Origin: Cenococcum geophilum 1.58
Lineage: Eukaryota > Ascomycota > Dothideomycetes > Gloniales > Gloniaceae
Reading direction: 5' to 3'
Length of the DNA stretch: 64,000 nt
NCBI GenBank assembly: GCA_001692895.1
Contig: KV748203.1
Location: 1,518,330 to 1,582,329 of the forward strand
The notes beneath the pieces are model-generated. The model had not been told where the DNA came from and searched no databases. It was given only the letters and a program-made list of their open reading frames with translations. Below, piece after piece: positions 44,335 to 55,784 of the stretch; positions within the stretch are counted from its first letter, which is position 1; the number at the start of each line of letters is the position of its first letter. The translations under genes and the position numbers were made by a program.

Positions 44335-47300
44335 GACCAGCTGTGCCCTGGAGGCACAGCGACCGTGACCGTCTGTGTATTGCAGTGGCTCCGAAGCCAC
44401 GACGCTATGCTCGCCTCTCTCAGCGGGCGCAAGATGAGGCCTTTCAAGCCCGTAGTTTCAGCAGCGCCCCCGCCGACCGCCAATTATTATTACTTGTCTT
44501 TTCGGCTCGCCCCATCCTTGACCGAAGCGCAGCTGTGCAGTTTGCAGCCTCAGCCCGGCAATCTGCAGCGCGGGAAGGAAGCACACATCGAAAACCCTTA
44601 ATGACGTGCCCCCCGCGGGTCCCACGAGACGGAGTGGGTCCGAACGTGGCGTCGCATCGTGGAAAAGAAAGACTGCGGAATGAGCGGCATCGCCTATCAG
44701 ATTCAATGCACTTGGCTGATGACTGGGGTTTCATGGCAGATGGCAGACGGGCCAAGGGTGAAAAAGCCCTCGAGCCCTTGACTCCGTGAAAACCCGCCGT
44801 GTGTACCGTTTCTTGTGCCACCCACCAAGCAATGTGGAAGGTGACAAGGTCCTTTCGATAGATTGGAGAGGCCGCGCTTGGCTGGTCAAGCGCGAGATGA
44901 TCGTTCTCCAGGTCTCCCCTTCGCTGACGACTCCGTCACTCCGCGTCGCAGGCTCTAGACCCCGCCTGGGGAATCGTCAAGCAGAGGGGATCTTTAGGCT
45001 CCCAGGAGTGTTGGACTGCTGTCTCGGCGGCCGGCGGCCACTCAACGATGTGTCCTCAGGGCACGACGCTACCTCCACCTCCTCCACTACATGACTCAGC
45101 ATAAGAGATACCCGAGAAAGCTCCCTGGATGTGGGCATGTCCTTGTCCTTAGATCGACGCCCGATCGAGAAATCGGTCGAGTTGTTCATTCGCCTGCAGC
45201 TGCAGCCATCAATCTTTTACAGTCATGCGGGCTGTTCTTTGAAAACTTAAATCTCAAGACTCTCTTGGCTATACTCTCTGGTCGTCACTGTCGGGTACTC
45301 TGCCAAGTCAAGCAGGCAATAGTCTTGTAGGTCCTATGGGTCATGGAGCGAGAAAAGTCTGGATCTCAACGGTGGAAATCTCTATCGCAGGCACCTCATG
45401 TGCGGATATGCCAGTGTCATACTCGTGGCTGACAGCTGGGACGCTCTGTTGGCGAGTTGCGAGCAGTTTACGTGCGCTGAACACGAAAAAACAAAGCAGC
45501 CGCTGCATCCTGCAGGTAGCATCATGCACCTATGCTGAACCATGTCGCAACTCCCTCCACGTTAAGATGTTGATGGCAGGTGTTAAGATGTACCGAGGCG
45601 ACTTAAAGTTACTCAAAAACCACCGTTGAAACCTTGACAAGTGTATTTTGCACTCATCAGCCAAAGACAGGCAGTCTCGCATCCTTGTTTGCCGCCTGCT
45701 GCCAGCTGCCTCCATGCAAGGCAGTGCCAGGAAGCCCGCAGACATTAGTAGCAAATCCTTTCCTTTTGTCTAGTCTTCCGTCTCCGAAGGAGTCTTTCCG
45801 CACTTCCACCTTCCTCGCATGCTGACCTGCTTCGCGCCTCGCGCGTCCGTTTGAATCTTTCATTCGCAGTGCCATATCTCGGGGTGATCTTGATGTAGAT
45901 CCGAATGCATTCATGCACTACTTTGCCAGATCTGCCCTGGGCGTGACATGCAAGCCAAAACAGTTTCATGTCAGCATCAGCACCGAAATCAGCGCGGTTG
46001 AGGAATCAACATTCAATATACACAGCATTTCAACCCAATATGTCCGACAAGGGCCATGACATACCAGAGCCGAGGTCGGAACAGCCCACACCTCAATTAC
46101 AGGATTTCATCTGAGCCCTGGGTCGCACAATGGCCTTTTTTTATCCCGCGTGTTAAATTCGCCCAGTCCACAATATAGTCTACCCTTTAACTGGTCCAAA
46201 GCTCCATATTCAAATTTATCTCACATGCAGATCGTGTCACATTTTGTCAATACGTCCCATCCAAGGCTAAAAACCTCCCTCAGGCCTACTTTGAGCTAAT
46301 TAAACGAAGATCTCCAGCAGGCACTTCGACTATTCGGTCCTCCTTCACGCTCGGGCGCCACATAATCCTTTGCGTGTTCCTAATCGTTAGGCACGCGCAC
46401 ATGCAATGATTTGCAGACCTGTCTCAGGACTCATGTCCCGCTTATAGGCTAAACTCATGCCGCGGCCGCGACTCGCCTTTAGCACCTCCGACAGGCTGAC
46501 CATAGGCTTGTCCCTTACGCTAGATGTTAGTTACTCTTATTCAAATGGAACCTGGGTTCGTACCGCTGACGGTCATCTGCGGAGAGGCTCCTGTTGCGAA
46601 CGTTGCATTCTATTTTCGACCTTGCTCGTCCCACATGACGCATGCCCCCGAAAACCGCGATCAGCCGAAAGCGGTCCTCAAAGGAAACTGGATGCTTTAG
46701 TGCGCATTAAAGGCACTACTTTGGGTTCTGATGAAAGGATCCGCCGGAGAAATTATTTGTCTCAGCTAACCGTCTCCAGCTTTGATAAGAAGGAACTGAA
46801 CACTATGATAGCCGCGGAGCCCCTCCGACATGCTAGACTCACTTATTTGGCAAAACTTCGCCTTGCAAGAGGCTCAACCGAAGTCCCGGGAATGTTCACT
46901 CTGTTGTTAACGAATCAACAAACATCTAAACTAAAGCACAGCGTTGTTCATGAACATGCCACGTTTCTCAAGATGCAACTAATAATACCAGCTTGGATAT
47001 TACAGCAAATTACCATGACAACTGTCAATCGGAGAACGGAGATCAACTGAAAGAGAAACGGATATGTACAATCCGCGGTGGAGACCTCACAAACACATGT
47101 CGCGGCACATTTCCCGGAACATCCAGTACGATGCCTACACCGATAAACCCGTTCAAATGACTCCTTCAGCCAAAGTGGCCCCACGGAGTAACCAGATTAC
47201 TTTTGTCTGCAAATGCAAAGCACCAGTTCACCAGCTTTCCAACATGCTGAAAGCCTTATGTTTGTCTATCACAACCTCCGAAACACCTTGCGGTGGGAGT

Positions 47301-49936
47301 ACAGGCATGCAATGGTGACTGATGATGACTACGGAGTCCGAACGGGGTTTCCCTAAGATGGCGAATGTCATGTTAATCGAACAGCGTGCAACTTCATCCA
47401 CACAATTAATGCAGTGCTGACAACTAGCACGTATTCTAGGTTGCTTAGATTGATCTATTAAAAGGGCCGACGATCTGCGAACTCTATCCCGCTGCATCAT
47501 GCTCTTAACGAATGATATGCGAATCTATCTATTCCGGGTATCGCCACGGACAGTAGCACGCGGGTGACAAAACTGGCACTGCAAAGTAGTCATCTTCTTT
47601 ACAACTTAATAATATGGCAACAATAAATGATACAAAATAATAGAAATACAGGTATAATATTTTAAGGTACCTTAACGCCTTTATCCATTTAAAAATTGAA
47701 AAACCTTCGTTGTTGTGGCTTAATAAATCGGTAGAGTTGAGCCACTTCTGACGCTCCCGTGATTTGTGTGGTTTGCAAGGTCACTTTTTCTAGATAGGCT
47801 AACGTTAATCACCCAACATCTCCGCCCCAAGAAAACCACCATCAGAAAAAGAACTTTTACCAAGTCGACCGGTACGGTGTGCAATACCATAGCATCAAGC
47901 AAACCATCGTAGAGCCTTCGACGTCTTACACTTAGATCTATGAGCAAGAGCATCTCCGTCCTCAATTTTACTGACCGACTCAATGACCCAGACAAGAGCT
48001 TACCATTCACAACCCTCCTCAACTTCACTCCGACTCTGATACATTCCCGCGCCATTTGTCCAGCGCTCGCGCGCCCGGCGGGTCGGACGGACTTACTTTC
48101 CACTCATCGACCTGGACGTAACGTTTGGAGCTATCAGCAGCTCATGCATAAGTCCGATAAGCTGAAGAGAACGGTCCTACCCTTTACGAGTTTGGTGTGT
48201 CACTAGCAAGCATAGTGGTCGATCAACTCGATCAACAGGCATTAAGCGCGAAATTGATGGAGGTCCAGACAGTCATAATTCCAAGGGTTTAACAAACGGT
48301 GAGGAGGCGGTGTGTTTCATTATCGAGAAGCCTCCGGTGATTAAATCGGACCCGCCGAACGGATGAGTGGAGGGGTTAGAAGGTAGACTAATACTGGGGA
48401 AATCCCCGAAATCAGTTCGTCTTCAGTGCCTCACTATGCGGGTTACGTAGGGCAGGTAGGAGCACTGTGGAGAAGTGCTCGAAAACAATTTGGTGCAGTG
48501 ATCTTGCATCAAGCTATCGGACGGCCCGAATCTTTTACCGCATTCCTTCCCACCCCTCGTAAAGGCTGGGGGTTCCATTACTGCTTACTTCAATCCTACT
48601 CGTTGCTATGTCGTAGACTAATACACATCTGAGCTGATGACTCTGGTCTCATGTCGACCAACCAATGCTTTTAGCTGTGCTATTAGTGCATAATTTCTAG
48701 TGGCTGCCTAAACTCTACGGCCACAGCGCCAATTAATCTGAGTGGTCGAAAATATGATCTCAACCACCATTTTATCTGCTATTGATGTTGACAGGCAATT
48801 NCATGTCAAGTAAAGCCCTCACCATACAATAGTATACGGTCCTATGCAAGCAGGAGATAGGCCCAGATTTTAAAGAGCAGTGACAATCTAGCGGGCAGAT
48901 TGTCCCGTCATATTTCTCTAGTTGCCTCGTCCCATCGCGTCTCTCCATCCCGTCAGAGTATGCTCGGTCCTTTCACTAAAACAAACCCTACTAGTACCTA
49001 TCACTTTCCTTCACGTCATGACTCCAAGCTCCAAGCAGGGCACAAGAACCCAGCGGTTGCCATCTCAGACAACAGCAAAGCCAGAGAGCTGGCGTTGGTG
49101 TATACGCATAGAACTTTGGCCTGGACATCAGTTTCCCTATTCCCAGCTCCTCACCCCAAAAGTAGGGACAACGAGGGTGAGGATGAAGAAGCAATCTTCT
49201 TAGCTCATGAGGCAGGCTGAACTTGTAAACATGGAAAACACGTCACGGATCCGCTGGAGGGGCGTACTGTTACATTGCCATGAGCAATGGATATTGAAAA
49301 GGTCGCGTAGGTACAGCGTTCAAAATCGTAAGGACATCAGTTAAGCTCCAAAAATCTCAATCAGATATTACTTTATGTGCGGTTGATAAAGGCATGCACG
49401 CAAGGAGCTATTCACTTAGTTCTCGCCACGCCTTGTAATCTTTGGGCGAGCCATCAAAAGCATATCTGTGATTACTATGAATTTGATACAAGCCTTATGT
49501 AACTAAAATCTTGTTAGATTGTATAATGTCATTAGAGAAATTGATAAAATATACACCGGCTTAAAAGTTGTACATCCGGACGACCATTACTGCCAGCAAT
49601 GTTCCAGCCAATAGTATCATATTGAGGATTTAGTTCAAATTTTTTTGAAATTTTAGGGCGTAGAGAATCTGTCTCTTCCTCATCACAAGATATGCTCACC
49701 AAGATTCCAGCGTTGACCTTATGGTGTTCCTTTGACATAAATGATGGTAGGTTCAACAACCTTAAAAAACTATTTGGAAGACCATCACGTGCGCCTTAGA
49801 AACTACGCGCTTCCAGTCTTTGACTTTGCGCGTGCCGCACCAATGATCGCAACCACCAATACATCTACCATTCCCACAGCCTTACTCTTCTCATCCACCG
49901 CAATCGGGACAGCATGCGCCTGTTCTCAGCGACACA

Positions 49937-52092
49937 ATGCTTACCCCGGAGCTCGATATCCTGAAGCCGATTGACCCCTCCATCACCGACTCTGACCTGT
50001 GGCAGCAGTACGTATTATCCAATGTCCAAATCTACGATGCAGAAACCCGCGAGCCCGCGAGCTTGCTCGATGCATACGCCGACACACCGGTAATCGTAGA
50101 GGGGAAACTTGAACCCCCCGACCGGAGTCAGCAGCAATACCGTAAGGCTGAGTGCGTCGTTGATGGTGGAAACGCTCGCTGACAAAGTTACTTCCGGACA
50201 GTTGCGCGCCGGCCATATAGCAAAGCGGTGGTGATCGAGGTGAAGAATGTTATGCGCTACTCGTATGCGCAGACTGTCGAAACGGGCGAAATCATACTGT
50301 GGGCTCTTGGAGAGTCAGGATGGCTGGAGATCCGGCCGGCGCGGTCGTACAAGGCTATCTTCCAGGATATGATACAGGCGATTGAGCTGCTATACTTTGT
50401 CGCAGACGTGCATTCAGAGCCTCGGAAGAGGGGCGGCGGCCCCAGCGTTGATTCGGTATTTCAAGAGGTGCGGTTTCGGTGGTTCTATTGGGAGATGTTC
50501 AATGCTGACGGGTTAGCAGTATGCGGAGGGCAGCCGCTTTCGCTGTGATGATCAAGAAGAGGCTGCGGAAACATTTTATAAGCATAGATTGTTTTTAATA
50601 ATGTCTATGCTCAACCGCGCTCAAGGTATTGGGTGGAGTAATACGCCTTTATACCAGCATATGAAGAATAGATTTCCAGTATGTTGATGTGGGGTGGATT
50701 TAGTGCATACTAGCTGGGGCTAACATTCATGCAGAAAGATTTTCAAACAGTGCGTGATAAGATCAACGGGAAAGATGAAGAAAAGCCAACCCAGACTCGA
50801 GCAAAATCAAAAGTCGCAACATCCGTTGAAAAATCCTCGAAGGTTGTTGAGGGATCTAGTAGATTCCGAAGCGCTCCAAAGCAACAGAAGCCTACAAACG
50901 CACCTAAAAAGGACGATAGCTGGTGGGAAGCCACAGTCATATGGGAGATTATGCAAAAAGCCGTTGCACAGGACCTTATCGAGTCTGGCAACGTGACGAT
51001 TGACGGTATCGCGGAATTGATGATAAAGAAATATGAAATTGACGATGAAGAGCAAGCAGCAAATTATATCCGGGTGCATGCATCTAATCTCCGATATATG
51101 ATGCAGCACCCTAAACGCCGACGATCTAGTCACTTTGTTCAAGAACCTCTCTTTGAAGAATTAGCTTCAATTCAACTGCCAGCTGCTACAATAAGGAAAG
51201 TCTCTCAGATGCAGCTTCGTCCACGAAAAGTCCCGTTAAAGACGGAGTCTAGTGGCGACGAATCAGGCACACCTAGCTCATCGTCCGATGAAACACCACG
51301 CAGGCCTTACCACGCTCACAAAGGCAAATCCTCTGTCCTACGACCCAAAATCAGCAAAATTGCCGGCAAGGGGAGGGGAGGCAAGCGCGGCAAGACTAAC
51401 AGTTCGACCCCATTTGACAAAGACTCGGACGAGATCCTCAGCGATGACGGCGAGCCAATGGAACTATCCTCCCCATCTAAACGCAAAAGTCCTGACGGCC
51501 ATTCCCTCGCCAACCCTCGCAAACGTGCCGCAAGCCGCAGCCATTCGCTAAACTCTCCTCCCTCCTCTCCCTCGTCCTCTGACACCGAGGCGTCTTCCGA
51601 CCCGCTTCCGCTACGTTGGAAGCAGAATGCCAGTGCGAAATCAACCAAGTCAACAAGCCCCAATTTCCTTCCCTCTATCATATCTACCTCACTCCCTTCC
51701 TTTGCCACTAATGCACCCGGCGATTCCTTCATTTGCACATTCGACGGGTGCGCGCATAAGATATTTGGTGCGAGCACCGCCAGCGGAAAGGCTTTCATTA
51801 AAGAGCATTTCGAGGAGCATGCAGCACGGAGGCAGGAACAGCTTGAATTAGTTATAAGTGAGGAGCAGCGGTCAAGGCTTCCCGTGAGGTTCGTACAGCA
51901 CTTTCACAATTCCAATATGCACATATATCTTATGCACCTATATAAACGAATGACTAACAAGATCTTGGAAACAGCAACCTCATCAAACGTATCCGTGAGA
52001 TGACGGATCAACAGCAAAGCTTGTTCCAGTATCCGGGCATGGCTTCAAATACCCCCGAAGGGTTTCCAATGGCAATTAAGCGGCGGGATTAG
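49937..52092 (+). CDS. RFTS (DNMT1 replication-foci) domain protein with C-terminal zinc-finger-like motif
   Basis: Proposed exons 49937-50141, 50202-50467, 50517-50678, 50735-51888 and 51975-52092; introns of 60, 49, 56 and 86 bp; 634 aa. The first about 160 residues match the replication-foci domain as seen in fungal proteins without a methyltransferase: YVLSNVQIYDAETREPAS, VIEVKNVMRYSYAQTVETG, WLEIRPARSYKAIF and AIELLYFVADVH, then FYKHRLFLIM after splicing. The middle is basic and Ser-rich (disordered). Near the end CTFDGC and KEHFEEH form a degenerate C2H2 pattern. The last intron uses a weak GTTCGT donor but has a CTAAC branch site and gives SNLIKRIREM; unspliced, the frame ends at 52003 instead (632 aa). 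In DNMT1 the RFTS domain binds modified histone H3; a chromatin role here is inference. Confidence 0.75.
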
Positions 52093-52539
52093 TGCATTCC
52101 TTTTATCCACCTTTTTATAACTTGACTTTTTATGATACCTTGTTTCCGCTTGCATGGTGTTTAGGACAGGGTAAGTCTGACAAACACTTACAAGTCTAGA
52201 TTGGTTGAGCGTTAGAGGAAAAGGGGGGAGGTTGGTGCAGGTTAGGGTTTTGCGCTCGTAATGTCTTTACGAAGCAACGGATCAACGGTTTAGGGACTGG
52301 CGCTCAGTGCTTGCATAGCTCCATTTAGGATAGCTAGGAATTCGCGGGTTATACTTACAGCTATCGAATAACACATCTCTCCATCGACAATGCCTAGAAT
52401 TTACCACAATTCATCCACAAGATCCACATTTCTCCCATCCGCTTAACTAGACTGAATGCTTTTCCAACCTTCACCGGGGTAAAAGAACGCCCTGAACTCC
52501 GCCCGATGCATAAACATACCCTCTTTACCGGATCATGCT
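52093..52539. other. Convergent 3' intergenic space
   Basis: 447 bp between the stop codons of the RFTS protein and EBP2 genes. Nothing else seen. Confidence 0.5.
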
Positions 52540-53863
52540 CTACACCTTCTTCGCCCTCCTACTCTTTCCTAACCTCTTCCCCGCGCCCCCGCCGCCCCTG
52601 CTCTTCCCAGGCTTGTCCTCGCGCATGCGCTTGACAGAGAAGCCACGCATGTCGGCGCTGGAGACAGCGTCGCCACTCTTAGCGAAGCGCTTCTTACCAC
52701 CGAAGCCAAACTTATCGTTCTTTTTCTGCCGCTTGGGATTCGGGCGGCCGTCTTTGCGGTCGGAACGCGAGGGCTTGGCAGCGGCGGCATCATCAAGGGT
52801 TACATCGAAGAGGTCCGGTTCGTGCGTTGTGGTGAGTTCGGCACTTTGGCGTTCTGGACAGGACGGTTAGTATGAGATTACTTGGGTAGGACGGTGAGAA
52901 AAAAAAGGGGGGGACGGGATATACGTACTCCGCTTCAGCAAGTTAATCTTCTCCAACGTCTCCCGCTTCGCCTTATCGCGCTCCTGCAGCTTCGCGACTT
53001 GCACTTGCTTGCCGAATTTCTTCAGATCGCGCTGCCGGCGCGCGTCCGCAGCGGCCTTCTTGCCCGCGGCTGTGTCGATCAGCTTCTGCTTGATCTTGCC
53101 CATGTGCTCGTCGCTCTTGACCATCTCGGCGAAGTAGTCGGCTGGCCGCGAGAACAGCACGCCTTCTTTCTTTAGCAGGGCGCGGGCTTCGTTGACGGTA
53201 GAGAGTGACTGCGCGTAGAAGGCTAGTTCGCGGTTGAGGTCATCTTCGACGTCTGGGATGGAGGTTGGGGCTGCGGTCGTGAGCGATTGATGCTCGGAGA
53301 AGGGCATGCTAGAAGTCGGAAGTTGGATGCGGTGGAGTGCGGAGAGGAGGGCAGTAGTGTTGTTGATTGTGAGACGTTGGTGTGGGAGAATGTCGCCCCT
53401 GTCTTCGGAGGCAAGGGATTCGATATCGGAGAGGGGAATATCTTCGTCTTCGGAGCTGGAACTGTCGGTGTCATTGAGACGTGATGTATCGATCTAGATA
53501 TTCAATTATTAGCCATATACTATAATCTGTATAAATTTGGTTCTATACCACTCCAGCTTCGCTATCATCCTCGTCCTCATCGCTCTCGTCCTCATCAGTC
53601 TCCCACTGTGCCTCATCTTCTGCACCTTTCCCCACTCCATTTGCCTTTCCACCTTTTTTTCCCTTAGCACCATTTCGCTTCTCCTCTTTTGGCCCATTCA
53701 GCGCCACCCCTCCAACTTCCTCATCTTCGTCGCTATCTCCCTCCTCTTCCTTCCTAACCCTCTTCCGCTTCCTCGCATCTTTCTCCGCTTTCCTTTGTTT
53801 CTCAAGCTTGATATCACGGCCCTTGTGCCTATCGAGCGCGCTAAGAAGCTTGCTCTTCGCCAT
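52540..53863 (-). CDS. EBP2: rRNA-processing protein Ebp2
   Basis: Nucleolar factor needed for 27S pre-rRNA processing and 60S subunit assembly. Exons 53863-53549, 53493-52929 and 52853-52540, introns of 55 and 75 bp, all in phase; 397 aa (yeast about 430). The N-terminus is charged and acidic (MAKSKLLSALDRHKGRD, then a Glu/Asp stretch). The Ebp2 domain includes LNRELAFYAQSLSTVNEARA, LKKEGVLFSRPADYFAEMVK, DEHMGKIKQKLI and KKFGKQVQVAKLQERDKAK. The third exon carries DKFGFGGKKRFAKSGDAVSS and a basic Gly-rich tail (KPGKSRGGGGAGKRLGKS), as in orthologues. Start ATG 53863 fits the family N-terminus; the longer upstream reading frame is not needed. Confidence 0.92.
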
Positions 53864-54659
53864 TGCGAGTGACTGTATCGCGCAGCAAAATCCTACCGTA
53901 GGAAATGAAAGGAAGGAAATATTAGATTTCGAGGGTGGTGGGAGTTCTGAGAGCTTTGAATTTTTTGAAGAGGTAGGCGCTAGTGGCTCACCGCTCGCGC
54001 TTGCGGAGCACAAGGCTGCGGCTGTTTTGATCTCCGCTGGAGCTCCACGAAATTGATTTTCTTCCTACACATCTCATTCAATTTTCGTGAACGTTACAAC
54101 TGGAGTCTCTGCACCCTATGAGACTTTCGATGGTTTATTCTTACAAAGCCTTGTATTTGCTTACTACGCTACTAATTTCACCGTCAAGCAAACTCCCGAT
54201 CGGATTACCAAACGAAACTAGGATAGGGCATGTTTAAATGGAATTCAGTTACTCTTCTTATTATCTTTAAGATTTATTTTTACTTTCCCATCCAATCTAT
54301 GTTGTTGTTGAAGCATAAATTAACCTTTTAGAAATTCCCCACCCCGGAAAACCCCGTAGTATTTACTCAGCTCATATCTTAACCCGAGGCGACTTTTTCT
54401 CGACGAACTGAGAAAATTAATAGATTATCATTGAGACAGAAAGATTCTAATACTCAAAAACATTGCCTCTAAAAGGACTTTGCAATTCCAAACACGTGTC
54501 AAAAATCCGACTATACAGAAATAATCTTCTACACGGCCAGATTAAACTCACTCACAGACCTATACCACTTCCCAGCCCCTCTTACAATAGCAGTCTGCCC
54601 TCAACCAATACTCGACCCCCATTATAATTCCCGTGAGTGTCAAAGCGTACGCTCCTATT
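53864..54659. other. Intergenic region, no gene seen
   Basis: Upstream of EBP2. The sequence becomes AT-rich after 54,100 but lacks RIP-type damage to a recognisable element. Confidence 0.5.
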
Positions 54660-55091
54660 TTACACCTTTCTTATCTCAAACGAAGCAGCCATGTCACCCT
54701 CCAATGTGCGAATAACCTCGCTCATTTGTCTCTGTCGCGTTTCTGGGGAAGGTGGACGTATTCCCAAAGCCAGCCTCTCATGGACACTGGGCGCACTGCC
54801 GATGAAGTTTAAGAGCGTAGCTGATGGCTTCTTATTCCCACTGCGCATTCATTGTTAATGGATGTCAGCGAAGGAAGGATAGCTAAAATACCTTGAATCG
54901 TTGGTTGAGGATGATTGTGACGGGTTTTCTGGGCCAGACATGGCTAAGAGATTTGCTAGAGACTTATGGGTTGCTTCCGCTTTTAGGGCCGCAGGACCTT
55001 TTGTGACGGTGATCAAGTATCTAGAAGATAAGAAGGCGAATGTTTTCGTGGATTTCTCTTCGATACATGAAGCGGATTCAAGGCAATCCAT
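54660..55091 (-). CDS. Small hypothetical protein, two exons
   Basis: Two protein-like open stretches on the minus strand join in phase over a 51-bp intron (54841-54891) with GTATTT donor, TTAAC branch-like site and GCGCAG acceptor: exons 55091-54892 and 54840-54660, 126 aa. The first exon reads MDCLESASCIEEKSTKTF and later LLAMSGPENPSQSSS. The second has LLNFIGSAPSVHERLALGIR, then SPETRQRQMSEVIRTLEGDM and ends FEIRKV. I do not recognise the family. The phase-correct joint and even residue use favour a real gene, but the start is uncertain: an AG at about 55,112 could be an acceptor from an earlier exon. Confidence 0.45.
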
Positions 55092-55784
55092 ATCTTTATT
55101 TTATACTCCTAAATTCGACTAGACAAGATCTATCCACTCGCGCAATAATAGGCTCGACTGTTATTGCGCGCTTGAGAAAGTAATGGTGCCTTCTAGTTAG
55201 ATTTACTTATCTATTCTTTCACGCCTATGAGTATTATCGCCTCCTTCATTCTGCGCCAACGAGCATAAACAGTTGGTGGCGGGCGTCAGATACAAACGAG
55301 CAAGTCACCAATCGCAACGCTGGCATATCCTCCTCATGAAATCCCGACTGGCCAGTTTCTTTAGGCCCAGCCACCTCGTCAGCTGCTATGAATGGTTTAT
55401 GCGCTGCTGGGGATGCGCGCGAATGCGAATTTCAAAGTCCGCGTTTTGGTTTTCAGGTAAGAGCTCTTCAACATCCGTCCGTCTTGCGCATTTTCCATAT
55501 AACTGACAAAGCATTTTCTTGCTCTATCTAATTCTTCATTGCTGTTTTGGATCTAACAGCTTATTGACGTTTGCCTGGCCTTACAGGCGTGAATCGCTTT
55601 CGGAGAGGTTTTCAGCTGCAAGGCTGTGATTTCCTCCAGTTGATCCCGTGAAACGATTCCTACTTGTCGGGAACGGTGAGTAGGATTTATAACATAGTAA
55701 AATGTGGGTGTCCTAATTTTTATAGCTTTTATGAAAAATCTGCCGGCCTAAGGTCTTAAATATTACCACGTCCATTACATTGCC
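55092..55784. other. Intergenic region, no gene seen
   Basis: Contains an imperfect inverted repeat around 55,138-55,170 (GCGCAATAATAG/CTGTTATTGCGCGC). Otherwise nothing seen. Confidence 0.45.

Larger units (their letters stand above)
41345..49936. other. 8.6-kb gene-poor stretch of normal base composition
   Basis: Both strands are full of short overlapping ORFs, and I could not support any as genes; the longest, 46457-47050 (+), has no protein-like pattern. Minor content: the exact 10-bp repeat at 42991-43030, the 12-bp minisatellite at 44251-44334, an AT-rich patch at about 47,600-47,700, and one ambiguous base at 48801. A minus ORF at 49532-49759 (contains ILVSISCDEEETDSLRP) is protein-like but unrecognised. 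The stretch is not RIPped, so it is either long intergenic space, non-coding RNA territory or old decayed genes. Confidence 0.5.

Noticed and set aside
46457..47050. 197-codon + strand ORF
   Set aside because: No motif, mixed composition and no splice-supported extension; a random open frame is likely in this gene-poor stretch.
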